Of a stretch of 64,000 bases of DNA, positions 20,366 through 28,112 are shown in pieces. The DNA is taken from NCBI GenBank assembly GCA_963726975.1, contig CAVSEK010000009.1, positions 1 through 64,000 on the forward strand, in the 5' to 3' direction. This DNA is from CAVSEK01 sp963726975. GTDB taxonomy: Bacteria > Actinomycetota > Actinomycetes > Mycobacteriales > SCTD01. Numbering within the stretch: position 1 is the first letter of the stretch; every line of letters begins with the position of its first letter. Position numbers and translations under genes: made by a program. The notes beneath the pieces are model-generated. The model made no database searches. It had not been told where the DNA came from and saw only the letters and a list, made by a program, of their open reading frames with translations.

Positions 20366-21837
20366 TGGCCGACCTGACCCGGCTGACGGCGGCCGAGACC
20401 GCCGCCGCCGTGGCCGCGCGCGAGGTGAGCGCCGTCGAGGTCGCCCAGGCGCACCTCGACCGGATCGACGCCGTCGACGCCCGCGTGCACGCCTTCCTGC
20501 ACGTCGACACCGACGGGGCCCTCGCGCAGGCGGCGCGGGTCGACGCCGGCGAGCTGACGGGTCCCCTGGCGGGCGTGCCGCTGGCGCTCAAGGACGTGCT
20601 GTGCACCGAGGGCGTGCCCACCACGGTGGGCAGCCGGATCCTCGAGGGCTGGCGCCCGCCGTACGACGCGACGGTCACCGCCCGCCTCAAGGCCGCCGGC
20701 GTCGTCGTGCTCGGCAAGACCAACATGGACGAGTTCGCCATGGGCTCGAGCACCGAGCACAGCGCGTACGGCCCCACCCACAACCCCTGGGACCTCGACC
20801 GGATCCCGGGCGGCAGCGGCGGGGGTTCGGCCGCGGCCGTGGCGGCGTACGAGGCGCCGCTGGCCATCGGCACCGACACCGGTGGCTCCATCCGCCAGCC
20901 GGCGGCGGTCACCGGCACGGTCGGCGTGAAGCCGACCTACGGCGGGGTCTCGCGCTACGGCCTCGTCGCCTTCTCCAGCAGCCTGGACCAGGCGGGGCCC
21001 TGCGCGCGCACGGTGCTCGACGCCGCGCTGCTGCACGAGGTCATCGGCGGCCACGACCCGCGCGACTCGACGAGCATCGCCGCGCCCGTGCCGCCCGTCG
21101 TCGAGGCCGCGCGGCAGGGGGCCGAGCAGGGGCTGTCGGGCGTGCGGGTCGCCGTCGTGCGCGAGCTCGGCGGCGAGGGCTACGAGCCGGGCGTGCAGGC
21201 GCGCTTCGACGAGGCGGTGCAGGTGCTGCGCGACCTCGGCGCCTCGGTGAGCGAGGTCAGCTGCCCGCACTTCCGCTACGCGCTGCCCGCCTACTACCTC
21301 ATCGCGCCGAGCGAGGCGAGCAGCAACCTGGCCCGCTTCGACAGCGTCCGCTACGGCCTGCGGGTCGGTGACGACGGCGAGCGCGGCCTCGAGGAGGTCA
21401 TGTCGCTCACCCGGGCGGCCGGCTTCGGCCCGGAGGTCAAGCGCCGCATCGTGCTGGGCACGTACGCCCTGTCGTCGGGCTACTACGACGCCTACTACGG
21501 GCAGGCGCAGAAGGTGCGCACGCTCATCACGCGCGACTTCGCGGCGGCCTTCGAGCAGGCCGACGTGCTCGTCAGCCCGGCCGCGCCGACCGTCGCCTTC
21601 CCCCTGGGCGCCAAGCTCGAGGACCCGCTGGCGATGTACCGCCAGGACCTGGCGACCATCCCGTCCAACCTGTACGGCGGACCGGCGATGTCGGTGCCGG
21701 CCGGCCTGTCCGACGGGCTGCCCGTCGGCCTGCAGGTGATGGCCCCGACGATGCGCGACGACCTGCTCTACCGCGTGGGAGCCGCCTTCGAGGCGGCCCG
21801 ACCGGCGCCCGCCCCGCCCCTGACCTGGGAGACCTGA
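20365..21837 (+). CDS. gatA: Asp/Glu-tRNA amidotransferase subunit GatA
   Basis: A 490-residue amidase subunit that hydrolyses glutamine and passes ammonia to GatB. The amidase signature GGSGGGSAAAVA near residue 153 and TGGSIRQPA near 175 are present, with the catalytic Lys in ALKDVL near 78, giving the Ser-cis-Ser-Lys triad. Length is normal. The ATG overlaps the gatC stop. Followed by an SRPBCC gene one base after the stop. Confidence 0.97.
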   Translation: MADLTRLTAAETAAAVAAREVSAVEVAQAHLDRIDAVDARVHAFLHVDTDGALAQAARVDAGELTGPLAGVPLALKDVLCTEGVPTTVGSRILEGWRPPYDATVTARLKAAGVVVLGKTNMDEFAMGSSTEHSAYGPTHNPWDLDRIPGGSGGGSAAAVAAYEAPLAIGTDTGGSIRQPAAVTGTVGVKPTYGGVSRYGLVAFSSSLDQAGPCARTVLDAALLHEVIGGHDPRDSTSIAAPVPPVVEAARQGAEQGLSGVRVAVVRELGGEGYEPGVQARFDEAVQVLRDLGASVSEVSCPHFRYALPAYYLIAPSEASSNLARFDSVRYGLRVGDDGERGLEEVMSLTRAAGFGPEVKRRIVLGTYALSSGYYDAYYGQAQKVRTLITRDFAAAFEQADVLVSPAAPTVAFPLGAKLEDPLAMYRQDLATIPSNLYGGPAMSVPAGLSDGLPVGLQVMAPTMRDDLLYRVGAAFEAARPAPAPPLTWET

Positions 21838-21838
21838 C

Positions 21839-22300
21839 ATGCCGCTCGTGCCGGACACCACCACCGTCGAGCGGGTCGTCCCCGGCCCGCCCAGCGCCGT
21901 CTTCGCGATCCTCGCCGACCCCAGCCGGCACCGCGAGATCGACGGGTCCGGGACCGTCCGCGACGCCGTGGAGGGCTCGCGGCGGCTGGCGCTCGGCGAC
22001 ACCTTCGGCATGGACATGAAGGCCGGCTTCGGCTACCGGATGGTCAACACCGTCGTCGAGCTGGAGCAGGACCGTCGCATCGCCTGGCAGGCCCGGCCGG
22101 TGCAGAAGGGCCTGCAGCGCTTCATCGGCGGGCGCGTCTGGCGCTACGAGCTCGAGGCGGTCGACGGCGGCACGCGGGTGCGCGAGACGTGGGACATCAG
22201 CCAGGAGCAGGTCAAGCCCCTCGTGTGGCCGCTGCAGCAGCTCACGAAGCTGTCCATGAACCGCACGATGGACCGGATCGAGAAGCTGGTGGGCCGGTGA
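21839..22300 (+). CDS. SRPBCC family (polyketide cyclase/START-like) protein
   Basis: A 153-residue single-domain protein with the START/Bet v 1-like pattern: an N-terminal strand with PPSAVFAILADPSRH, a central set of strands, and a long C-terminal amphipathic helix (SMNRTMDRIEKLVG). It would bind a hydrophobic ligand; which one is unknown. It sits between gatA and gatB, one base after gatA, and its stop overlaps the gatB GTG, so it is fully embedded in the amidotransferase operon. Confidence 0.8.
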   Translation: MPLVPDTTTVERVVPGPPSAVFAILADPSRHREIDGSGTVRDAVEGSRRLALGDTFGMDMKAGFGYRMVNTVVELEQDRRIAWQARPVQKGLQRFIGGRVWRYELEAVDGGTRVRETWDISQEQVKPLVWPLQQLTKLSMNRTMDRIEKLVGR

Positions 22301-23820
22301 CGTCCGTCGCCCCCGGGACCGTCCCGTACGCCGAGGCGCTCGAGGAGTTCGCGCCGGTCCTCGGCCTGGAGACGCACGTCGAGCTCGGCACCGCCAGCAA
22401 GATGTTCTGCGGCTGCGCGACGACCTTCGGCGGCGAGCCCAACACCCAGGTCTGCCCCGTGTGCCTGGGCCTGCCGGGCGCGCTGCCGGTCGTCAACGCC
22501 ACGGCCGTCGAGTCGACGATCCGCATCGGCCTCGCGCTGCACTGCACGATCGCGACCTGGTGCCGCTTCGCGCGCAAGAACTACTTCTACCCGGACATGC
22601 CGAAGAACTTCCAGACCTCGCAGTACGACGAGCCGCTGTGCACCGACGGGTGGCTCGACGTCGAGGTGCCCGGCGACGACGGGGAGCCGCAGACGGTGCG
22701 GGTGCCCATCGAGCGCGTCCACCTCGAGGAGGACACGGGCAAGAGCCTGCACGTGGGCGGCGCGACCGGTCGGATCTCCGGCGCGTCGCACTCCCTGGTC
22801 GACTACAACCGCGCCGGCATCCCGCTCGTGGAGATCGTCACCAAGCCGGTCGAGGGCACCGGTGCGCGCGCCGCCGAGGTCGCGAAGGCGTACGTCACCG
22901 AGCTGCGCGACCTGCTGCGCGGCCTCGACGTGTCGGACGTCCGCATGGAGCAGGGGTCGCTGCGCTGCGACGTCAACGTGTCGCTGTCGCGGCCGGGCGA
23001 GCCCTGGGGCACCCGGTCGGAGACCAAGAACGTCAACTCCCTGCGCTCGGTCGAGCGGGCGGTGCGCTCGGAGGTCGAGCGGCAGGCCGCGGTGCTGCGC
23101 TCCGGCGGCCGCGTGGTGCAGGAGACCCGGCACTTCTCCGAGGCGACCGGCACGACGTCCTCGGGCCGCTCCAAGGAGGAGGCCACCGACTACCGCTACT
23201 TCCCGGAGCCCGACCTCGTCCCGCTGGCGCCCGACGCCGCACGGGTGGCGGAGCTGCGCGCGGCCCTGCCGGAGCCGCCGTCGGTGCGTCGCCGCGCGCT
23301 CGTGCAGCGGCTGGGCCTCTCGGCGCTGGACAGCCAGGCGATGGTCAACGCCGGTGTGCTCGACCTCGTGCTGACGACCGTCGAGGCGGGCGCGCCGGCG
23401 GCGGACGCGCGCAACTGGTGGCTCGGCCCGCTCGCCCAGGCGGCCAACACGGCGGGCGTCGAGCCGGGCGAGCTCCCGGTCGCGCCCGCGCAGGTGGCCC
23501 GGCTCGTCGCGCTGGTGACGGCCGGCACCCTCACGGCCGGGCTCGCCCGCCAGGTGCTCGACGGCGTCCTGGCCGGCGAGGGCGGTCCGGACGAGGTCGT
23601 CGCGGCCCGCGGCCTCGCGGTGGTGTCGGACGAGGGCGCCCTCGGCGAGGCGGTCGACGCGGCGATCGCGGCGCAGCCCGACGCTGCGGACAAGGTGCGC
23701 GGCGGCAAGGTGCAGGCGGCGGGCGCGCTCGTCGGCGCCGTCATGAAGGCCACCCGGGGACAGGCCGACGCCTCCGTCGTGCGCCGGCTGGTCCTGGAGC
23801 GGCTCGGCGTCGAGGGCTGA
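22297..23820 (+). CDS. gatB: Asp/Glu-tRNA amidotransferase subunit GatB
   Basis: A 507-residue kinase/amidotransferase subunit that binds the mischarged tRNA. GLETHVELGTASKMFC opens the cradle domain. Metal/zinc-binding cysteines are in FCGCATTFGGEPNTQVCPVC. HLEEDTGKS and DYNRAGIPLVEIV are diagnostic, and a C-terminal YqeY-like helical tail ends in GGKVQAAGALVGAVMK. The GTG start overlaps the preceding stop (GTGA). Confidence 0.97.
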   Translation: MTSVAPGTVPYAEALEEFAPVLGLETHVELGTASKMFCGCATTFGGEPNTQVCPVCLGLPGALPVVNATAVESTIRIGLALHCTIATWCRFARKNYFYPDMPKNFQTSQYDEPLCTDGWLDVEVPGDDGEPQTVRVPIERVHLEEDTGKSLHVGGATGRISGASHSLVDYNRAGIPLVEIVTKPVEGTGARAAEVAKAYVTELRDLLRGLDVSDVRMEQGSLRCDVNVSLSRPGEPWGTRSETKNVNSLRSVERAVRSEVERQAAVLRSGGRVVQETRHFSEATGTTSSGRSKEEATDYRYFPEPDLVPLAPDAARVAELRAALPEPPSVRRRALVQRLGLSALDSQAMVNAGVLDLVLTTVEAGAPAADARNWWLGPLAQAANTAGVEPGELPVAPAQVARLVALVTAGTLTAGLARQVLDGVLAGEGGPDEVVAARGLAVVSDEGALGEAVDAAIAAQPDAADKVRGGKVQAAGALVGAVMKATRGQADASVVRRLVLERLGVEG

Positions 23821-23832
23821 CGCCCGCGTCGG

Positions 23833-24879
23833 TCAGGGCTGGGGGGCGGCCGCCCGACGGCGGCCCCGCAGCCGGCGCCGCCGCTGCCGCAGCGCGGCCG
23901 GCGAGGCGGAGGGCTGCACCGCGCGGCGGGCGAGCAGCACGGCGTTGAGCTCGCCGCCGGCGAGCAGCCCGAAGCACAGCAGGTAGAGCCAGGTCATGAC
24001 GATGAGGCCGCCACCGAGGGCGCCGAAGACCGGGGACGCGCCGAGCGCCACGTCGAGGTAGAGGTTGAACCCGACCGAGGCGCCGAGCCAGAGCACCGCG
24101 GTGAGCAGCCCTCCGGGCAGGCCGGTGCGCCAGGGGCCGGCCCGGTCGGGGCAGACGTGGAACATCGTCGTCGCCCAGAGGATGAGCGCGAGGAAGGCGA
24201 CCGGCCAGCGCAGGTGGGACCAGAGCGCGGCGTACTCGCGGTCGAGACCGACGCTGTGCACGACGTCCGAGGCGGCGAACAGCGGGCCGACGACGACGGC
24301 CGTGATCACGATGATCGCCATGATGATGCTGCCGATCCCGACCACGAGGCCGAGCGCCCGGCGCTTCCACCAGCCCCGCGTGTCGTGCACGTCGTAGGTC
24401 AGCGTGACCGTGTTGATGATCGAGGCGAACGCCTGGGCCAGCGAGCCGAGGGCGAGCACGAGCGCCAGCGTCAGGGCGTTGCCGCTGGTCTCGAACAGCT
24501 GCTTGGCGGTGTCGAGCGCGGGCTGCGCGCTGTCGGTGAGCAGGTCCTGCAGGAAGCGCAGGACCGAGTCCTCGACGCGCGTGGCGTTGCCGGGCCCGAT
24601 GACCGTCGACAGCTGGCCGAGGACGGCCGCGACGACGATGAGGATGGGGAAGGTCGTCAGCACCGCCATGAAGGCGTTCTCGCCGGCGAGCCCGAGCACC
24701 CGGTCGCGGTCGCTCTTGCGCACGACGTCGGCGACCAGGCGGAACAGGCCGCGCCACAGGCCGCGGGGCAGCGGCCGGGCGGCCTCGGCGGCGGTCGCGG
24801 CGGCCCGCGCCTGCGGGCTGCGCCGCTCGGACCACACGGTGTGCGGGACGCCCGCCCGGGCAGGGGACGTCGTCGTCAC
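23833..24879 (-). CDS. YihY/virulence-factor BrkB family membrane protein
   Basis: A 348-residue inner-membrane protein. About six hydrophobic segments are visible, including VLTTFPILIVVAAVLG, IGSIIMAIIVITAVVVG, VAFLALILWATTMF and GGGLIVMTWLYLLCFGLLAGGELNAVL; the last, with its GGELNAVL ending, is typical of YihY/BrkB. Cytoplasmic N- and C-termini are Arg-rich. The function is unclear, despite an old and incorrect link to RNase BN. GTG at 24879 after AGGAT. Convergent with gatB (12-bp gap). Confidence 0.88.
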   Translation of the reverse strand: MTTTSPARAGVPHTVWSERRSPQARAAATAAEAARPLPRGLWRGLFRLVADVVRKSDRDRVLGLAGENAFMAVLTTFPILIVVAAVLGQLSTVIGPGNATRVEDSVLRFLQDLLTDSAQPALDTAKQLFETSGNALTLALVLALGSLAQAFASIINTVTLTYDVHDTRGWWKRRALGLVVGIGSIIMAIIVITAVVVGPLFAASDVVHSVGLDREYAALWSHLRWPVAFLALILWATTMFHVCPDRAGPWRTGLPGGLLTAVLWLGASVGFNLYLDVALGASPVFGALGGGLIVMTWLYLLCFGLLAGGELNAVLLARRAVQPSASPAALRQRRRRLRGRRRAAAPQP

Positions 24880-24907
24880 GCGGACATCCTGCCGCAGCCG
24901 ACCCGCG

Positions 24908-26037
24908 TCAGGCGCGCGACGCGCTCCCGGGCGGCGTGACCCGCACCACCCGGTCGTCGTCCGCGGCCGGTGAGCCGCGCCCGTCCCGGTTGCTCGTGAG
25001 CACCCAGAGCGCACCGTCGGGCGCGACCTCCACCGCCCGGAGCCGACCGTACTCGCCGACCAGCAGCGGTTCGGGGGTGCCGGCGCCGCCCTGCCCGTCC
25101 AGCGGCACCCGCCACAGCCGCTGCCCGCGCAGCGCCGCGACCCACAGGGCGTCGCCGAGCACCGCGGCACCGCTCGGGCTGGCCACGTCGGGCGTCCACA
25201 CGACCTCGGGCGCGGCGAAGCGACCGCCACCGGTGCCGGCGCCCTCGACCTGGGGCCAGCCACCGTCGTCGCCGGCCTGCACCTGGTTGACCTCGTCGAA
25301 GCGGTTCTGGCCGAACTCGGTCGCCCACAAGCGGCCGTCGGCGTCGAACGCCAGGCCCTGCACGTTGCGGTGCCCCGAGGAGAACACCAGGGACGCGGCG
25401 CCGGCCACCGGTCGGCCCTCCGGCGTCATCCGCAGGACCTTGCCGCCGAGCGAGGCCGGGTCCTGGGCCAGTGCGGTGCGGCCGGTGTCCCCGGTGCCGA
25501 CGTAGAGCGAGCCGTCCGGGCCGAAGGCCAGGCGGCCCCCGTTGTGCACCGTGCCCTTCGGGATCCCGGTGAGCACCGGCTGTGCCGGCTCGCCGAGCCG
25601 GAAGCGCACCACGCGGTTGTCGTCGGCGGTGGTGACGTAGGCGAAGACCAGGCCGTCCGAGGCGTACGCGGGGCTCGCCGCCAGCCCCAGCAGACCGCCC
25701 TCGCCGGCCGGACGGGCGGCGTCGACCCGCGCGACCTCGGTCGGGGCGCCGCCGGCCGCGGCAGCCGCAGGACGCGGGCGGTGTCGCGCTCGCTGACCAG
25801 CGCGTCGCCGCCGGGCAGGAAGGTCAGGCCCCAGGGCGCCTGCAGCCCGGTCGCGAGCACGGTCGCCCGCAGGCCGGCGGGGTCGGCCGGGGGAGCGGGC
25901 CGGCCGGGGGCGGGGGTCGCGGCGCCCGGCGCCGCGGCGGGGTCGTCGGCGCCGCAGGCCGCCAGGGGCAGGGCCAGCAGCACGGCGAGCGCGGCCCGGT
26001 GCCGTCGGCGCGAGGGGGTGCGGGGGAGCGCGGGCAT
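24908..26037 (-). CDS. PQQ-type sugar dehydrogenase lipoprotein (frameshifted)
   Basis: About 376 residues. It begins with an Arg-rich lipoprotein signal ending in the lipobox LPLAAC. The mature part matches the glucose/sorbosone dehydrogenase beta-propeller: GLQAPWGLTFLPGGDALVSER, then GGLLGLAASP, GTGDTGR, SSGHRNVQGLAFD and ATEFGQN. It would oxidise aldoses at the cell surface using PQQ; no PQQ synthesis genes are in the window. The frame changes near 25752-25770 (net -1 or +2), between VLRLP and PTEVARV, within a GC-rich run. Upstream of and divergent from ilvD. Confidence 0.85.
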
Positions 26038-26127
26038 GCCTGCAGTGTCCGCCGGGGCGGCCCGGCGCGCCCCCGGAGACGCCCCGCGGGCGGCGCGCAG
26101 GCCCGCGGCGCGCCCGGTGCTCCCACG

Positions 26128-26133
26128 TACAGT
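26128..26133 (+). promoter_or_regulatory. -10 box of ilvD
   Basis: TACAGT lies 35 bases before the ilvD GTG, with GGAGGAG as ribosome site in between. No leader peptide is seen here, unlike ilvB and leuA. Confidence 0.5.
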
Positions 26134-26167
26134 CGGGCGCGAGCGAGCCGCCCCGGAGGAGCCAGTC

Positions 26168-27856
26168 GTGAGCACCCGCAAGCCCCGCAGCACCGACGTC
26201 ACCGAGGGCGACCGCCGGGCACCCGCCCGCGCGATGCTGCGCGCGGTCGGCCTCACCGACGACGACGTGGACAAGCCCCAGGTCGGCATCGCGTCCTCGT
26301 GGAACGAGATCACCCCCTGCAACCTGTCGCTGCAGCGGCTGGCGCAGGCGGCCAAGCAGGGCGTGCGCGAGGCCGGCGGCTTCCCGATGGAGTTCGGCAC
26401 GATCTCGGTCTCGGACGGCATCTCGATGGGGCACGAGGGCATGCGCGCCTCGCTGGTCTCCCGGGAGGTCATCGCCGACTCGGTGGAGACCGTCGTCTTC
26501 GCCGAGCGGCTCGACGCGACCGTGACGCTGGCGGGCTGCGACAAGTCGCTGCCCGGGATGCTCATGGCCGCGGCCCGGCTCGACCTCGCCAGCGTCTTCG
26601 TCTACGCCGGGTCCACGCTGCCGGGCAAGCTGCGCGGCCCCGGCGGGGACGAGGAGGACCTGACGATCATCAGCGTCTTCGAGGCGGTCGGCGCCTGCGC
26701 GCGCGGCCTCATCACCCGGGACGAGCTGCACCGCATCGAGAAGGCGGCCTGCCCGGGCGAGGGCGCCTGCGGCGGCATGTACACCGCCAACACCATGGCA
26801 GCGGCCGCCGAGGCGCTCGGCATGGCGCTGCCCGGCTCCGCGGCGCCGCCGGCCGTCGACCGCCGGCGCGACGAGATCGCCGCGGCCTCGGGCCGGGCCG
26901 TCGTGGCGCTGCTGGAGAAGGGCATCACCGCCCGCCAGGTCCTCACCAAGGAGGCGTTCGAGAACGCCATCACCGTCGTCATGGCGCTCGGCGGCTCCAC
27001 GAACGCGGTGCTGCACCTGCTGGCCATCGCGCACGAGGCGCGGGTCGAGCTGTCCTACGACGACTTCGTGCGGATCGGCGACCGGGTGCCGCACCTGGCC
27101 GACGTCAAGCCGTTCGGCCGCTACGTCATGACCGACGTCGACCGCATCGGCGGCATCCCCGTCGTCATGAAGGCGCTGCTGGACGCCGACCTGCTGCACG
27201 GCGACGCGCTCACCTGCACCGGCCGCACCATGGCCGAGAACCTCGGGGACATGGAGGTCGCGCCGCTGGACGGCGAGGTGCTCCGCCGGCTCTCGGACCC
27301 GATCCACGCCACAGGAGGCATCACGGTCCTGCGCGGCTCGCTCGCCCCGGACGGCGCGGTCGTCAAGAGCGCGGGCTTCGACGGCGAGGTCTTCGAGGGC
27401 CCGGCCCGGGTCTTCGACGGCGAGCAGGGCGTCATGGACGCCCTCGAGGCCGGCGACCTGGCCCGCGGCTGCGTCGTCGTGATCCGCTACGAGGGGCCCA
27501 AGGGCGGCCCGGGCATGCGCGAGATGCTCATGGTCACCAGCGCGATCAAGGGCGCGGGGCTGGGCAAGGACGTGCTGCTGCTCACCGACGGCCGCTTCTC
27601 CGGCGGCACGACCGGGCTGTGCGTCGGCCACGTCGCGCCGGAGGCCACCGACGGCGGGCCGATCGCGCTGGTGCAGGACGGCGACCCCGTCCGCCTCGAC
27701 CTGGGTGCGCGCACCCTCGACCTGCTCGTCGACCCTGCCGAGCTCGACCGCCGCCGGGCCGGCTGGGAGCCGCTCGAGCCCCGCTACACGACCGGCGTGC
27801 TCGGCAAGTACGCCCGGCTCGTCGGCTCCGCCGCGCAGGGCGCGGTCACCGGCTGA
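26168..27856 (+). CDS. ilvD: Dihydroxy-acid dehydratase
   Basis: A 562-residue Fe-S dehydratase making 2-keto acids of the valine, isoleucine and leucine pathways. Cluster cysteines are visible in AGCDKSLPGM near residue 123 and CPGEGACGGMYTANTM near 195. The Mg-binding region and the C-terminal LLTDGRFSGGT motif, with its catalytic serine, are intact. GTG at 26168 after GGAGGAG. The reading frame is continuous, in contrast to the neighbouring ilvB. A hairpin follows the stop, so it is probably transcribed separately from ilvBNC. Confidence 0.97.
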   Translation: MSTRKPRSTDVTEGDRRAPARAMLRAVGLTDDDVDKPQVGIASSWNEITPCNLSLQRLAQAAKQGVREAGGFPMEFGTISVSDGISMGHEGMRASLVSREVIADSVETVVFAERLDATVTLAGCDKSLPGMLMAAARLDLASVFVYAGSTLPGKLRGPGGDEEDLTIISVFEAVGACARGLITRDELHRIEKAACPGEGACGGMYTANTMAAAAEALGMALPGSAAPPAVDRRRDEIAAASGRAVVALLEKGITARQVLTKEAFENAITVVMALGGSTNAVLHLLAIAHEARVELSYDDFVRIGDRVPHLADVKPFGRYVMTDVDRIGGIPVVMKALLDADLLHGDALTCTGRTMAENLGDMEVAPLDGEVLRRLSDPIHATGGITVLRGSLAPDGAVVKSAGFDGEVFEGPARVFDGEQGVMDALEAGDLARGCVVVIRYEGPKGGPGMREMLMVTSAIKGAGLGKDVLLLTDGRFSGGTTGLCVGHVAPEATDGGPIALVQDGDPVRLDLGARTLDLLVDPAELDRRRAGWEPLEPRYTTGVLGKYARLVGSAAQGAVTG

Positions 27857-27872
27857 CGCCCGCCCCTGCGCC

Positions 27873-27907
27873 CGCCCGACGCGGACCCGCCCGTCGCGGG
27901 TCGGGCG
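27873..27907 (+). terminator. Hairpin terminator after ilvD
   Basis: Arms CGCCCGAC (27873-27880) and GTCGGGCG (27900-27907) pair perfectly. No T-tract. It lies 16 bp beyond the ilvD stop and before the ilvB promoter. Confidence 0.5.
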
Positions 27908-27954
27908 GACGTACGGCGGGCGTCCCAGCGGGTGGGACAGCCGTCTCACTCCGC

Positions 27955-27984
27955 TTGACAGGGGCGGGTCCGCTGACGCACCCT
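27955..27984 (+). promoter_or_regulatory. ilvBNC promoter (-35 TTGACA, -10 CACCCT)
   Basis: A consensus -35 TTGACA (27955-27960) is followed after 18 bases by CACCCT (27979-27984). The -10 ends 6 bases before the GTG of the leader peptide at 27991, so the leader ORF would be translated from a leaderless transcript. Confidence 0.65.
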
Positions 27985-27990
27985 TCCTGC

Positions 27991-28017
27991 GTGCGCGTCC
28001 TCCTCGTAGTCCCCTAG
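27991..28017 (+). CDS. ilvB leader peptide (Val/Leu-rich, 8 residues)
   Basis: GTG CGC GTC CTC CTC GTA GTC CCC TAG encodes M-R-V-L-L-V-V-P. Five of the seven residues after the start are Leu or Val, the end products of the pathway, and the GTA codon is rare in this genome. It is placed right at the predicted transcription start and ends 27 bases before a terminator with a T-tract. This is the layout of classical transcriptional attenuation, known for ilvBNC in actinobacteria. Too short for ordinary gene finding. Confidence 0.8.
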   Translation: MRVLLVVP

Positions 28018-28018
28018 C

Positions 28019-28078
28019 GCGACGGCCACCCGGCCGCCGCGCTCACCCCTCCGTGCTCCGCACGAGGGGTTCTTTTTT
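28019..28078 (+). terminator. ilvB attenuator: pause hairpin and rho-independent terminator
   Basis: The first hairpin, GCGACGGCC (28019-28027) with GGCCGCCGC (28032-28040), has one mismatch and directly follows the leader stop. The second, ACCCCTCCGTGC (28045-28056) with GCACGAGGGGT (28060-28070), has one bulged C and is followed by TCTTTTTT. It is the only clear T-tract terminator seen in the window. Stalling of the ribosome at Leu/Val codons would be expected to alter folding and allow read-through into ilvB. Confidence 0.8.
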
Positions 28079-28112
28079 GCCCGCGCACCCGCTGCAGTCC
28101 CAGGAGCAGAAC

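Noticed and set aside
27951..27975. A third copy of the leucine operator upstream of ilvB (TCTCA at 27945 followed by CTTGA)
   Set aside because: The right half does not match TGAGA, so there is no dyad; the sequence is better explained as part of the TTGACA promoter.
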